Positions 11,633-21,011 of a DNA stretch of 64,000 nt are shown piece by piece. This DNA is from Chenggangzhangella methanolivorans (lineage in GTDB: Bacteria > Pseudomonadota > Alphaproteobacteria > Rhizobiales > Methylopilaceae). The notes below the pieces were generated by a model. The model had not been told where the DNA came from. It was given only the letters and a program-made list of their open reading frames with translations, and made no database searches. The stretch lies in the NCBI RefSeq assembly GCF_019797865.1, contig NZ_CP081869.1, positions 3,063,501-3,127,500 of the forward strand, read 5' to 3'. Within the stretch, counting starts at the first letter, position 1. Every line of letters starts with the position of its first letter. Both the position numbers and the translations under genes were made by a program.

Positions 11633-11850
11633 GCCGCGCGACGTCATTCCGGACGGTCCATCGGGCCGATCCGGAATCGTGTTCCGGCCATAACGCGGGC
11701 CCCCTCCACCGCTAAAGCGGTCCCCCTCCCCCGCTTCGCAGGGGAGGATACGCGCACGACGCGCTTCGCCTTTTCTTGATCCTCCTCTGCGTGAGCGGAG
11801 GAGGGGGACCACCCGCAGGGTGGTGGAGGAGGCCGACGCTGACCTCTCCA
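11633..11850. repeat. Intergenic repeats: family A then family B
   Basis: A family-A palindrome (CATTCCGG...CCGGAATC) lies at about 11641-11688. A family-B compound palindrome at about 11695-11838 appears in the opposite order: the GGAGGATACGCG segment comes first and CTTGATCCTCCTC later. Its end stems are CCGC-TAAA-GCGG and CCACCC-GCA-GGGTGG, different from the other copies but still paired. Confidence 0.75.
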
Positions 11851-11874
11851 CTCTCTTCCGCAAGAAGGCTCAAG

Positions 11875-12258
11875 ATGACCCGCCGCTTGATCTCCACCGG
11901 CTCGCCCTTCGAGAAGTCCGCGGGCTACAGCCGCGCCGTGGTCGACGGCGACCTCGTCTTCGTCTCCGGCACCACCGGCTACGACTATGTCTCGATGTCG
12001 ATGCCCGAGGGCGTCGAGGCGCAGGCCCGCAACGCTTTCGCCACGATCGAGAAGGCGCTCAAAGAAGCCGGCGCGACCTTCGAGGACGTGGTGCAGACCC
12101 GCTACTATCTCGTCGACGCGGACGGCGCCGCCGACCTCTTCAAGGTCACGGGCGAGATCTTCGGCGAGATCCGTCCCGCCAACACCACCATTCTCTGCGC
12201 CCTGCTGAAGCCCGAGATGAAGATCGAGATCGAGGTTCTGGCGCGGCTGAGGCGCTGA
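11875..12258 (+). CDS. Rid family (YjgF/YER057c/UK114) protein
   Basis: A 127-residue protein with the Rid/chorismate-mutase-like fold: 'GDLVFVSGTTGYD' early, 'NAFATIEKALKEAGATFEDV' in the middle, and the C-terminal strand 'MKIEIEVLARLRR'. Members deaminate reactive enamine/imine intermediates or have other small-molecule roles. The arginine that RidA uses to bind the substrate carboxylate, normally in a 'PAR(T/S)' context, is replaced here by 'PANTT', so imine deaminase activity cannot be assumed. It probably belongs to a non-RidA subgroup. Start chosen at ATG 11875 behind AGAAGG; an earlier in-frame start would extend into repeat DNA. Confidence 0.85.
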   Translation: MTRRLISTGSPFEKSAGYSRAVVDGDLVFVSGTTGYDYVSMSMPEGVEAQARNAFATIEKALKEAGATFEDVVQTRYYLVDADGAADLFKVTGEIFGEIRPANTTILCALLKPEMKIEIEVLARLRR

Positions 12259-12274
12259 AGGCGCGCCGCGCCCG

Positions 12275-13036
12275 TCAGACGGGCGGGCTCTCCGCCTCCG
12301 GATAATCCACCCGGACCAGCGTGAGGCCGTCGGGCGGCGCGACCGGGCCGCAGGCGGCGCGGTCCGCGCGCGCGAGCGCGTCGCCCATGTCGTCCGCGCT
12401 CCAGCGGCCGAGCCCGACCTCGACGAGCGAGCCCGCTATCGAGCGCACCTGGTTGTGCAGGAACGAGCGCGCGTCGGTGAAGATCAGCACGCTCTCGCCC
12501 TCGCGCAGGACGTCGAGCCGGTCGAGCGTCTTCACCGGGCTCAGCGCCTGGCAGGCGGCGGAGCGGAAGGTCGTGAAATCGTGGCGGCCGAGCAGACGCT
12601 TGCCGGCCGCGTCCATCGCCTCGACGTCGAGGCGCTTGGGCACCCGCCACGCCCGCCCCGCCATCAGCGCGAGCGGCGGGCGGCGGTCGACGATGCGGTA
12701 GACGTAGTGCCGGCGGATCGCCGAGAAGCGCGCGTCGAAATCGTCCGCGACCTCCTCGGCTTCGAGCACGGCGATCGGCGCGGGGCGCAGATGGGCGTTT
12801 GCGGCGTCGCGCAGCTTGTCGGGGCGGATCGGTTTCGTCAGGTCCACATGCGCCGCCTGGCCCGAGGCGTGGACGCCGGCGTCGGTGCGGCCGGCGCCCT
12901 TCACGGTCACCGCCTCATGCGCGAAGGCCGCGATGGCGGCTTCGAGCGCGCCTTGCACCGACGCGCCGTTGGCCTGCCGCTGCCAGCCGACGAAGGGGCC
13001 GCCGTCATATTCGATGATGAGCCGGTAGCGCGGCAT
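12275..13036 (-). CDS. truA: tRNA pseudouridine(38-40) synthase TruA
   Basis: Makes pseudouridine at positions 38-40 of the tRNA anticodon stem. 253 residues. The catalytic aspartate is in '[14 protein letters not shown]' (Asp52), and '[19 protein letters not shown]' near the C-terminus is the typical TruA signature. Third gene of the minus-strand def, fmt, truA block, but separated from fmt by 188 bp of family-C repeat. Start taken at '[12 protein letters not shown]', the conserved N-terminus; longer starts would translate the repeat. Intact. Confidence 0.96.
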   Translation of the reverse strand: MPRYRLIIEYDGGPFVGWQRQANGASVQGALEAAIAAFAHEAVTVKGAGRTDAGVHASGQAAHVDLTKPIRPDKLRDAANAHLRPAPIAVLEAEEVADDFDARFSAIRRHYVYRIVDRRPPLALMAGRAWRVPKRLDVEAMDAAGKRLLGRHDFTTFRSAACQALSPVKTLDRLDVLREGESVLIFTDARSFLHNQVRSIAGSLVEVGLGRWSADDMGDALARADRAACGPVAPPDGLTLVRVDYPEAESPPV

Positions 13037-13224
13037 CAGCCCCTTCCTTCCCCACTCCCCCTTGTGGGGAGGGGTCGGGGGTGGGGGGGGGGTCCGAAAG
13101 AGGCGAAAAGGGCGACGGCGCTCTGCGCGCGACGGGGTCGCTCTGTTCTGGGCCACCCCCATCCTTACCCTCCCCACAAGGGGGAGGGGGCGGAGACGCC
13201 GTGTTTGGGTCTGGGGCGTCCGCA
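13037..13224. repeat. Family C inverted intergenic repeat
   Basis: CCCACTCCCCCTTGTGGGGA at about 13050 and CCCTCCCCACAAGGGGGAGG at about 13165 form a long inverted pair around a G-run at 13078-13090. No gene is seen. Confidence 0.7.
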
Positions 13225-14142
13225 TCAGCCGAGCAGCGTCCCGGGCGCGAGACGCGCGCCGTTGAGGAAGGCCGCCGCCGGGACCGGCCCCTTGCCGGCG
13301 CGCTGGACCTCGAGAAGCCGCACCGCGCCCGATCCGCAGGCGACGGTGAGGCGCTCGTCCAACAGTTCGCCGGGCGCGCCGGCGCCGTCGGCGAGCGTCG
13401 AGCGCAGGACCTTCACGCGCTCTCCGCCAAGATCGAACCAGGCGCCGGGGAAGGGCGACAGGCCGCGGATGCGGTCATGGACCTCCGCACCCGGGCTCGC
13501 CCAGTCGATCCGCGCCTCGGCCTTCTCGATCTTGGCCGCATAGGTGACGCCGTCCGCCGCCTGCTCGCGGAACGACAGCGCGTCCTTGCCCAGCGCGGCG
13601 ACCGCGCGGGCCATCAGGTCGGCGCCCACGGTCTTCAGCCGGTCGTGAAGCTCGCCGGACGTCTCGTCCGGGCCGATGGCGAGGCGCTCGGCCATCGCCA
13701 CGGGGCCGGTGTCGAGACCCTCCTCCATGCGCATCGCCATGACGCCGGTCTCGGCGTCGCCCTCCATCACGGCGCGCTGGATGGGCGCGGCGCCGCGCCA
13801 GCGCGGCAGCAGCGAGGCGTGGAGGTTGAGGCAGCCGGCTGGCGGGACGGCGAGCGCCTCGGGCGGCAGGATCAGCCCGTAGGCGACCACGATCGCGGCC
13901 TCCGGCTCGAGGTCGCGGAACGCCGCGATGGTCTCGGGATCGCGGAACGTCTTCGGCGTGTAGACCGGGAAATTGAAGCCTTCGGCGAGCTGGTGCACGG
14001 GCGTCTTGGTCAGCTCCATGCCGCGCCGCCCGGCGGGCTTCGGCGCGCGGGTGAAGACGGCTGCGATCTCATGGCCGTGGCCGACCAGTTCGGAGAGGAC
14101 GGGGGCCGCGAAGTCGGGCGTTCCCATGAAGACGAGGCGCAT
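13225..14142 (-). CDS. fmt: Methionyl-tRNA formyltransferase
   Basis: Formylates the initiator Met-tRNA using 10-formyl-THF. 305 residues, complete. The N-terminal Rossmann start is '[16 protein letters not shown]'. The formyl-THF/catalytic segment '[18 protein letters not shown]' contains the Asn-His pair and SLLP. It is followed by 'GLDTGPVA' and the C-terminal tRNA-binding domain. It lies downstream of def on the same strand, the usual def-fmt pairing for N-terminal methionine processing, but about 164 bp of family-A repeat separates them. Confidence 0.97.
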   Translation of the reverse strand: MRLVFMGTPDFAAPVLSELVGHGHEIAAVFTRAPKPAGRRGMELTKTPVHQLAEGFNFPVYTPKTFRDPETIAAFRDLEPEAAIVVAYGLILPPEALAVPPAGCLNLHASLLPRWRGAAPIQRAVMEGDAETGVMAMRMEEGLDTGPVAMAERLAIGPDETSGELHDRLKTVGADLMARAVAALGKDALSFREQAADGVTYAAKIEKAEARIDWASPGAEVHDRIRGLSPFPGAWFDLGGERVKVLRSTLADGAGAPGELLDERLTVACGSGAVRLLEVQRAGKGPVPAAAFLNGARLAPGTLLG

Positions 14143-14306
14143 CGCTTGATCCTTGGAGTCGCGGAGACCTCAGCCGTCATCCCGGCCGAAGAGCCGGGAT
14201 CTATGAACGCCGGCCTTGCCGAAACCGGCCGACCGTTTCGGTTCTGGGTCCCGGGTCAAGCCCGGGACTACGGCGGCGTCTCCCGCGCCGGGCGCTCGAT
14301 GGCCGC
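14143..14306. repeat. Family A palindromic repeat pair between def and fmt
   Basis: GTCATCCCGGCCGAAGAGCC, continuing GGGATC, starts at about 14176. The inverted partner GGTCCCGGGTCAAGCCCGGGA ends near 14268. The two arms could fold over the intervening 45 bp, and each also forms its own hairpin. No gene is seen. Confidence 0.75.
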
Positions 14307-14874
14307 TCAGCCCTCGTCGCCGTCCGGCTCGCCGCCGCGGCCGCGCTTGGGAAAGCTCGGCAGCTCGCCCATCGCCCGGGCCTTCTCGAACTTCTTCACC
14401 ACCCGGTCGCGCTTCAGGCGCGAGATGTGGTCGATGAACAGCACGCCGTTCAGATGGTCGATCTCGTGCTGCGCGCAGGTCGCCATCAGCCCCTCGGCCG
14501 CAAGCTCGCGGGTCTCGCCCTCGACGTCGAGATAACGCACCAGAACCTTGGCCGGGCGCTCGACCTCCTCGTAATAGTCCGGGATCGACAGGCAGCCCTC
14601 GTCATAGACCGAGAGCTCGTCCGACACGGTGACGATCTCGGGATTGACCAGCACCAGCGGCTGCGGCTCCTCGTCCTTGCCCGCGAGATCGATCGTCACC
14701 ACGCGCTTCTCGACGCCGATCTGGATCGCCGCGAGCCCGATGCCGGCGGCGTCGTACATCGTGTCGAACATGGTCTGGACCAGCGCCTTCAGCTCGGCGT
14801 CCGAGCGCGAGACCGGCGCGGAGACGCGGCGCAGCTTCGGGTCGGGCAGGTAGACGAGTTTTTTCGGCGGCCAT
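14307..14874 (-). CDS. def: Peptide deformylase, frame change at an A6 run near the N-terminus
   Basis: Removes the formyl group from nascent proteins; metal-dependent cytoplasmic enzyme. All three family motifs are present: '[10 protein letters not shown]', 'EGCLSIP' and '[13 protein letters not shown]' (HExxH metal site). About 188 residues. The conserved start '[16 protein letters not shown]' lies in a frame with no start codon. The only suitable ATG ('MAAEK') is one frame off, and the change falls exactly at a six-T run (minus-strand A6) at 14859-14864. Five or eight bases there would restore the frame. First gene of the def-fmt-truA block and divergent from rmuC. Confidence 0.93.
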
Positions 14875-14976
14875 GAGGTCGCGACCTGTTCGATGGGAAA
14901 GGACGCCCGCGACTAAGGCCTTGCGGCGCGGGCGTCAACATGTTCTTAATTTGTTCCCTGTGATGCTTGCCCCGAC

Positions 14977-16129
14977 ATGACCAGCGACGTCCTTTTCACG
15001 CTTTCCGGCCACCCGGTTTCGACCGCCGAGGTCCTCGCCTTCGCGGCCGCCTCGGCGGTGGGCGCGCTGCTGCTCGTGCTGCTGACGCTGATGTCTTCAA
15101 GCGCCGCGCGACGGCGCGAGGCGCGGGAGGCCGAGGAGCGGCTCGCGGCGATCGAACGGCTTCAGGCGGAAGCCGCGGGACGGCTGCAGGCCTTCGCCTC
15201 CGCGCTCGGCCAGCGCCAGTCGGACCTCGCTCGCGGGGTGGCCGAGCGGCTCGACGCGGTCGGCCAGCGGGTCGGCGACGGGCTGAGCGCCAATGGCGAG
15301 GCGACCGCCGAGCAGCTCAAGAAGCTCGAGGCCCGGCTCGCCGTGATCGACGCCGCCGGCGCCTCGATCGGCGCGCTCGCGGGGCAGGTCACGGACCTGA
15401 AAGCCATTTTGGCCAACAAGCCCGCCCGCGGCGCCTTCGGGCAGGGCCGCATGGAGGCGATCCTCAAGGACGCGCTTCCCCCGTCCGCGGTGACCTTTCA
15501 GGCGCAGCTCTCGACGGGCGTGCGGCCGGACGCGATCATCCGCCTGCCGGGCGACCCGCGCGGCCTTGCGGTCGACGCCAAGTTTCCGCTCGAGGGCTTC
15601 GAGCGCCTGCGCGTCGCCGAGAAACCCGGAGGCGGTGAAGGCGGCGGAAGCGAAGGTGCGGGCCGATCTCGGCAAGCACGTCTCGGACGTGAGCCAGAAG
15701 TATCTTCTGGCGGGCGAGACCCAGGACGTCGCGCTGCTGTTCGTGCCGTCGGAACAGATCCACGCCGAGCTCGCCGAGCGCTTCGACGATGTCGTGGCCC
15801 GGGCCCATCGCGCCCGGGTGCTGATCGTCTCGCCGTCGCTCCTGATGCTCGCGGTTCAGGTGGTGCAGGGGCTGACGCGCGACGCCGCGATGCGCGAGCA
15901 GGCGCATCTCCTGCAGGCCGAGGTCGGGCGGTTGCTCGACGACGTCCGCCGGGTGGGCGAGCGGGTGGAGAAGCTGAAGGCCCATTTCGGGCAGGTGGTG
16001 GGCGATCTCGACCAGATCGCGATCTCGACCGACAAGATTTCGCGGCGGGGTCTTAGGCTCGAGCAGATGGAGCTCGGCGAAGGCCCGCAGGCGCTGCCGA
16101 ATCCGCTGCGGCGCGAGGCGGCGGAGTAG
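14977..16129 (+). CDS. rmuC: DNA recombination protein RmuC, one frameshift
   Basis: RmuC limits DNA inversions between inverted repeats in E. coli; it has a predicted nuclease-like fold. About 383 residues after repair. There is an N-terminal membrane anchor ('VLAFAAASAVGALLLVLLTL', residues about 19-38), then a long Ala/Glu/Arg-rich coiled coil. The conserved core contains 'GQGRMEAILKDALP', 'RPDAIIRLP', 'LAVDAKFPLEGFERL' and, after a frame change near 15626, 'VALLFVPSEQIHAEL' and 'RVLIVSPSLLMLAVQVVQ'. It is divergent from def. Confidence 0.92.
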
Positions 16130-16465
16130 GGCAGAGGCGTCATCCCGGCCAAGCGCAGCGCGAGCCGGGATCGTGCTCCGGAAGAGGGCGGTCTTAGCGC
16201 TCGCGAGAGTGAGACGTCGCCGCCGCGCCTCCTCCACCATCGCTTTCGCGATGGTCCCCCTCCTCCGCTTCGCAGAGGAGGATCAAGAAGGCGCGGCGCT
16301 TCGTGCGCCGATCCTCCCCTGCGTTAGCGGGGGAGGGGGACCGTCCGCAGGACGGTGGAGGGGGCCGGCGGCGCCATTAACGAAGAACGCCTTATCTGGA
16401 CGACGATCCCGGCTCGCGCTGCGCTTGGCCGGGATGACGCCGCCGCGCCTATTGGCGCGACGCCG
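16130..16465. repeat. Family A, B and A repeats filling a 336-bp gap
   Basis: Family A with an unusual long loop (CATCCCGGCCAAGCGCAGCG, then CGAGCCGGGATC) is at about 16138-16186. The clearest family-B element is at about 16220-16372, with first stem CCATCGC/GCGATGG around TTTC and last stem CCGTCC/GGACGG around GCA. An inverted family-A copy (GATCCCGGCTCGCGCTGCGC, then TTGGCCGGGATGAC) is at about 16405-16440. The two A copies are near-perfect reverse complements flanking B. No gene is seen. Confidence 0.8.
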
Positions 16466-17168
16466 TCACTTGTCTCCAAAACTCGACTTGCCGCCATGGG
16501 CCGCCGACCATTCCGCCGGCTTGTTCAGGAACGACTCGACGTCCGCGAGCTTGCTGGCGTCGACCTTGCCGTCCTCCTTCATGACCGCGAGCACGTCCCA
16601 GAAGGTCGCGAGTTCGGTGAGCTTCACGCCGATCCGCTCCATCGTGGCGCGGCTTTCGGGGAAGATGCCGTAGTGGAAGACCACGAAGGCGTGCTCGACG
16701 ATCTGGCCGGCCTCGCGCAGCGCCTCGCAGAACGCGACCTTGGAGCCGCCGTCGGTCGCGAGATCCTCGACGAGAATGGTGCGCTTGCCGTCCTCGACCC
16801 GCGCCCTCGATGCGGGCGTTGCGCCCGAACCCCTTGGGCTTCTTGCGCACATACAGCATCGGCAGCATCAGCCGGTCGGCGATCCAGGCCGCGAAGGGAA
16901 TGCCCGCGGTCTCGCCGCCCGCCACCGCGTCGAGGCTCTCATAGCCGGCCTCGCGCAGGATGGTGGCCGCGGCGTCGTCCATGAGCTGGCGGCGGAGCCG
17001 CGGATAGGAGATCAGCTTGCGGCAGTCGGTGTAGACCGGGCTCGCCCAGCCGGAGGTGAAGATGAACGGCTCTTCGGGCCGCACATGGATCGCGCCGACT
17101 TCCAGCATCATGCGGGCCACCCGGCGGCCGATGGCATCGCGGGCGGGAAGGGTGGCGGGCTCGATCAT
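16466..17168 (-). CDS. pyrE: Orotate phosphoribosyltransferase, one frameshift
   Basis: Transfers PRPP ribose-phosphate to orotate in pyrimidine synthesis. About 234 residues after joining. The N-terminal part contains '[20 protein letters not shown]'. After the frame change near 16805, the PRPP-binding loop is '[21 protein letters not shown]'. The '[15 protein letters not shown]' segment just before the change is the usual catalytic-loop region. The C-terminus '[14 protein letters not shown]' matches the alphaproteobacterial form. ATG start with upstream purine-rich sequence. Confidence 0.93.
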
Positions 17169-17259
17169 GGCGGTCTCCGGGTCGTCTGTCCGGGGCGCAG
17201 CGTTAGCTTAGACCGCGGGCGTCGTCACGCCTCTCCTGAACCAGCCCGCGAGGTTCTCC

Positions 17260-18417
17260 ATGGCGAAGGCCAAGCCCGTGACCATCGACGTCTTGCGCGC
17301 CCGCGCGATGTGGCTGCGCGCGCAGCGGCTCGACGAGGCGACGCCGTTCGGCGAGGGACCGCAGGCCGTGCGCCGGGCGGTGGAACATCTCGGCTATGTC
17401 CAGATCGACACGATCAACGTCATCGAGCGCTGCCACCACCACATCCTCTACAGCCGCATCCCGGCGTACCGGCGCTCGGACCTTGCGGCCGCGCAGACGG
17501 ATGAAAAGTCGGTGTTCGAATATTGGACGCATGCGCTGTCCTATGTGCCGACCGCCGACTTCCGCTTCTTCATCCGCGCGATGGAGGCCTATCGGGCGAA
17601 CCCGGCCAAGGCGTTTGCGGCTGAGACCGACGCGCGCGCCTACTCCGCGCTGCTCGCCCGCATCCGCCGTGAGGGCGCGCTGTCGATCCGCGACATCGAC
17701 GACGATGTGCTGGTGGAGAAGACCCATCCCTGGGGCAGCCGGAAACCGTCCAAGGGCGCGCTGCGCTTCGGCTTCTACGCCGGCGATCTCGCGATCAGCC
17801 GGCGCGACGGCATGCTGAAGACCTATGAGATCGCGGCCCGCCATTTCGGCTGGGAGCGCCGCCCGCGGCCGGCGAGCGACGCGCAGACGGCGCAGTATCT
17901 GCTCGCCCGCGGTCTGCGCGCCCAGAGCCTCGTGAGCCTCGATTCGATCTGCTACGGCGACGCCAAGGCCAAGGCCGGCGTCGCGCCGCTGATCGAGGCG
18001 GGCGTGAAGCGCCGGACGCTCGTTCCGATCCAAATGGAGGGCGCGAAGGCGCCGGCGCTCTGGGCGGACGCCAAGGATCTGGAGGCGCCGTCGCCGGACG
18101 TCGATCCGGGACGCGTTCACATCCTGTCGCCCTTCGACCCGCTGGTGATCCAGCGCAAGCGCCTCGCGGCGCTGTTCGGCTACGAGCACCGCTTCGAGGC
18201 CTATGCGCCGGCCGACAAGCGCGTGCTGGGCTATTTCGCGCTGCCGGTGCTCGCCGGCGACCGGATCGTCGCCGCGCTCGACCTTAAGACGGATCGCAAG
18301 GCCAAGAAGCTGCTGATCCAGAAATGGACGTGGATCGCCGGGGAGACCGGCGAGCTGAGGCGGGCGATCGAGGATGAGCTCGGGCGCTTCGAGCGGTTTC
18401 AGCTCGCGGACGACTGA
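17260..18417 (+). CDS. YcaQ-like winged-helix DNA glycosylase family protein
   Basis: A 385-residue member of the HTH_42/YcaQ family, whose E. coli member (YcaQ/AlkX) unhooks interstrand DNA crosslinks. Visible features: the N-terminal 'VEHLGYVQIDTINVIERCHH', where Gln-Ile-Asp fits the family's catalytic QxD motif; 'FEYWTHALSYVP'; and a C-terminal 'LSPFDPLVIQRKRLAALFGY' typical of the family. The start ATG 17260 follows an AGGTT-type sequence. Single gene, divergent from pyrE. Intact. Confidence 0.85.
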   Translation: MAKAKPVTIDVLRARAMWLRAQRLDEATPFGEGPQAVRRAVEHLGYVQIDTINVIERCHHHILYSRIPAYRRSDLAAAQTDEKSVFEYWTHALSYVPTADFRFFIRAMEAYRANPAKAFAAETDARAYSALLARIRREGALSIRDIDDDVLVEKTHPWGSRKPSKGALRFGFYAGDLAISRRDGMLKTYEIAARHFGWERRPRPASDAQTAQYLLARGLRAQSLVSLDSICYGDAKAKAGVAPLIEAGVKRRTLVPIQMEGAKAPALWADAKDLEAPSPDVDPGRVHILSPFDPLVIQRKRLAALFGYEHRFEAYAPADKRVLGYFALPVLAGDRIVAALDLKTDRKAKKLLIQKWTWIAGETGELRRAIEDELGRFERFQLADD

Positions 18418-18440
18418 GGCTCGGCTGAACCCGACTGCGT

Positions 18441-18572
18441 GCTTCGAGACGCCGTCCTCGCGGACGGCTCCTCAGCATGAGAAAGGCTTGTGGTTCCGGT
18501 CAGTTGGGTTTTGGCGTGCTCCAACGATCCTCATGGCTCGAGGAGCCTGCCCTTCGGCAGGCGTCTCGAAGC
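18441..18572. repeat. 132-bp inverted repeat with perfect 13-bp ends
   Basis: GCTTCGAGACGCC at 18441-18453 is perfectly inverted as GGCGTCTCGAAGC at 18560-18572. Inside it, GGCTCCTCAGCATGAG (18466 on) is loosely inverted as CTCATGGCTCGAGGAGCC (about 18530-18546). This is unlike families A-C and is the only copy in the window. Similar 'cctcatggtgaggag' repeats are known between genes in Rhizobiales. Confidence 0.65.
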
Positions 18573-18614
18573 GCGCAGGCGGCTGATCCAGGCCCGAACC
18601 GTCCGGGAGCGTCC

Positions 18615-18944
18615 TCAGGCCGCCTCGCGCTCCTTCTTCTCGACCAGCACCGCCTCGAAACCTTCGAACTGCGGGTGGCCGGCATACATCGGCTTGTTGG
18701 AGCCGGCCGAGGCGTGCGCCTTGCGGAAGGCCTCGGACTTCGTCCAGGCCTCGAAGTCGCCGCGCGAGCGCCAGATCGTGTGAGAGGCGTAGAGCACTGT
18801 CTCGTCGTCGGGGGGGCCTTTAAGCAGGTGGAACTCCACGAAGCCCGGGACCTCGTTCAGGTGCCGGTCGCGCTCGCGCCAGACGGTCTCGAAGGCCTCG
18901 GCCTCCGGCTTGAACACCTTGAAGCGGTTCATCGCGACGAACAT
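18615..18944 (-). CDS. Antibiotic biosynthesis monooxygenase (ABM) fold, heme-degrading IsdG/HmoB-like
   Basis: A small 109-residue ferredoxin-like dimeric domain: 'MFVAMNRFKVFKPEAEAFE', then 'PGFVEFHLLKGPPDDE', 'YASHTIWRSRGDFEAWTKSE' and 'FRKAHASAG'. The Trp and downstream His spacing and the 'NRF' start match the IsdG/HmoB-type group of the ABM superfamily, some of which open heme. The exact substrate cannot be read from sequence. Start chosen at 18944 rather than the upstream in-frame codon because MFVAMNRF is the conserved strand-1 start. No iron-uptake genes are nearby. Intact. Confidence 0.75.
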   Translation of the reverse strand: MFVAMNRFKVFKPEAEAFETVWRERDRHLNEVPGFVEFHLLKGPPDDETVLYASHTIWRSRGDFEAWTKSEAFRKAHASAGSNKPMYAGHPQFEGFEAVLVEKKEREAA

Positions 18945-19073
18945 GGGCGCATCCTCGAAAAGCTGTTGGCGCGAAGGTCTAGCGCGGAGCATGGCGGCTC
19001 GCCAGCGACCAGACCGCGAAGCGAGGGCGCCTCACGGCGACGGGATCAGACTGGACGAGTTCGAGACGCGCGG

Positions 19074-19580
19074 TCAGCGCCAGACGTAGGCGAACTTCTC
19101 GAGCGTCACGTCGCCGAAGCTCCACGCCGCGGGCCGCGAGCTTGCCGCCGAGGCGGGCGTAGAAGCCGCAGGCCGGGTCGTTGCCGGCGAGCGACCAGGC
19201 GGCGGCGCCCGAGAGGCCGCGGGCCGCAAGGTCCTGCCGGGCCGAATTGAACAGGCGCCGGCCGAGGCCAAGACCCTGATATTCGGGCTTGAGGTAAAGC
19301 TCGTAGACTTCGCCGCCGACCGCGAGCGTCGAGGCGCGGTTGCGGCCCGACGAGGCGTAGCCGACCGTCTCGCCGCCGAACATCAAAAGATTGAGCCGGC
19401 TGCCGCGGCGGATCGCGCCCGACCACCAGGAGGGGCCGCCCGCTCGATCATACGCTCGAGCTCTCGTCCGGGGATGAGGCCGCGATAGGCGTTGCGCCAG
19501 GCGGCGTCGTGAACGTCGGCGATCGATGCGGCGTCCGCCGCGCTTGCAGGCCGGATCTCGATCGCTGCTGCCGTGCTCAC
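19074..19580 (-). CDS. GNAT family N-acetyltransferase, two frameshifts
   Basis: About 168 residues after joining. The N-terminus 'IEIRPASAADAASIADVHDA' is the GNAT first strand-helix. After a frame change near 19440 come 'VYELYLKPEYQGLGLGRRLF' (acetyl-CoA loop, Q/RxxGxG/A) and 'AAAWSLAGNDPACGFYARLG' (helix alpha4). After a second change near 19127 the end 'AWSFGDVTLEKFAYVWR' matches the usual 'LEKVAFAW' end of this Rhizobiales subgroup. The start appears to be GTG at 19580. Substrate unknown. Confidence 0.8.
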
Positions 19581-19730
19581 ATGGAGAGAGTAAGCCGGTC
19601 CCGCGCGTCGACAAGCGTCGAAATCGTGAGGGAGGACAAAGCCGCCCCGCCATGCTGTGGACGACGCGGAAGCTTCGGGCGATAGAGGCCCGCCAAGTTC
19701 CCTTTCGCGTGAAAGCCGACCCCCGAACCC

Positions 19731-20450
19731 ATGTGGCGCGCCGCAGTCCTCACACTCTACCCGGCGATGTTTCCGGGCGTCCTCGGCCACGCGCTCGCCG
19801 GCCGGGCGCTCGGCCGCGCCTGGTCGCTCGACGCCCGTGACATCCGCGCGCACGCGATCGACCGCCACGCCACCGTCGACGACGCGCCGGCGGGCGGCGG
19901 CCCCGGCATGGTGCTGCGCGCCGACGTGCTGGCCGCCGCGCTCGATGCAGGCGGCGACGACGGCCGTCCTCGGCTTCTCATGACGCCGCGCGGAACGCCG
20001 CTCGCCCAGGCGCGCATCCGCGAACTCGCGAGCGGCCCGGGCGTCGTGATCGTCTGCGGACGCTTCGAGGGCGTCGACGAGCGGGTGATCGAGGCGAGGG
20101 GGCTGGAGGAGGTCTCGGTCGGCGACGTGGTGCTGTCGGGCGGGGAGGCGGCGGCGCAGCTGCTGCTCGACGCCTGCGTGCGGCTGCTGCCCGGCGTCAT
20201 GGGCCACGAGGCGTCGGGCGACAGCGAGAGTTTCGAGGCGCCGCTGATCGAGCACCCGCATTACACGAAGCCGCGGGAGTTCGAGGGCCGCAGCGTGCCG
20301 CCGGAGCTCGTCTCGGGCGACCACAAGGCGACGGCGCGCTGGCGCAGGCTCGCCTCTCTGCAGGCGACGCGCGCGCGCAGGCCCGACCTCTGGGCGAAAT
20401 ATGTCGCATCCATTACAGGAGGCGTCGACAAACGGCGAGAAACCGAGTAG
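19731..20450 (+). CDS. trmD: tRNA (guanine37-N1)-methyltransferase
   Basis: Methylates G37 next to the anticodon, using SAM, to prevent +1 slippage; knotted SPOUT fold. 239 residues, intact. Motifs: '[12 protein letters not shown]', '[18 protein letters not shown]', '[17 protein letters not shown]' and '[22 protein letters not shown]' (SAM knot). It is followed after 78 bp by rplS, the standard trmD-rplS arrangement; rimM and rpsP are not upstream here. Confidence 0.97.
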   Translation: MWRAAVLTLYPAMFPGVLGHALAGRALGRAWSLDARDIRAHAIDRHATVDDAPAGGGPGMVLRADVLAAALDAGGDDGRPRLLMTPRGTPLAQARIRELASGPGVVIVCGRFEGVDERVIEARGLEEVSVGDVVLSGGEAAAQLLLDACVRLLPGVMGHEASGDSESFEAPLIEHPHYTKPREFEGRSVPPELVSGDHKATARWRRLASLQATRARRPDLWAKYVASITGGVDKRRETE

Positions 20451-20490
20451 GAGACCCGCCGATCACGAGATTCCCCTGAAACTTCTCGTG

Positions 20491-20513
20491 CGTCCCGCGT
20501 TTCGCGGGAGACG
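20491..20513 (+). promoter_or_regulatory. Small hairpin in trmD-rplS intergenic leader
   Basis: CCCGCG-TTT-CGCGGG (20494-20508) with partly paired flanks CGT and ACG, about 15 bases before the rplS start. There is no T-tract, so it is not a terminator. It could be a processing or autoregulatory leader element of L19, but this is inference from position only. Confidence 0.35.
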
Positions 20514-20528
20514 CGGAGACATAACGCT

Positions 20529-20941
20529 ATGAACATCATCGAACAGCTCGACCGCGAGCAGATGGAGGCCGTGACCTCCAAGCGCGAGATCCCGGACTTC
20601 GCTCCCGGCGACACCGTGACGGTCAACGTCAAGGTCAAGGAAGGCGAGCGCGTCCGCGTTCAGGCCTATGAGGGCGTGGTGATCTCCAAGTCCGGCGGCG
20701 GTCTCAACGAGACTTTCACGGTCCGCAAGATCTCCTACGGCGAGGCGTGGAGCGCGTGTTTCCGTTCTTCTCGCCGCTCATCGACAGCGTGAAGGTCGTG
20801 CGCCGCGGCAAGGTCCGTCGCGCCAAGCTCTATTACCTGCGCGATCGCCGCGGCAAGTCGGCCCGCATCGTCGAGAAGCAGGACAAGAGCCAGAAGGGTT
20901 CTGCCCCGAAGGGCAAGGCTGCGGCGGCCGCCGCCGAGTAA
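20529..20941 (+). CDS. rplS: 50S ribosomal protein L19, one-base deletion
   Basis: Essential protein at the 30S-50S interface. About 137 residues after repair. The first part, '[20 protein letters not shown]' to 'TVRKISYGE', is normal. At 20740-20745 the text GAGGCGTGG should read GAGGGCGTGG (Glu-Gly-Val-Glu). Restoring one G returns the frame to '[17 protein letters not shown]', '[13 protein letters not shown]' and the Lys/Ala-rich tail, all standard L19. Because L19 cannot be missing, this is strong evidence for an assembly error. Confidence 0.96.
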
Positions 20942-20966
20942 GCTTCTGCTTCCTGCCAGTGTTTCG

Positions 20967-20996
20967 AACGGCGCGGCGCGAGCTGCGCCGTTTTTG
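20967..20996 (+). terminator. Rho-independent terminator after rplS
   Basis: The perfect 8-bp stem AACGGCGC/GCGCCGTT (20967-20974 with 20985-20992) has a 10-base loop and runs into TTTTT. It lies 25 bases after the rplS stop and closes the trmD-rplS unit. Confidence 0.85.
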
Positions 20997-21011
20997 TTTG
21001 CGCGATGGACG

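Noticed and set aside
20529..20941. Programmed frameshift in rplS
   Set aside because: No slippery site or stimulatory structure is seen, and dozens of similar breaks occur in other genes; a lost G is simpler.
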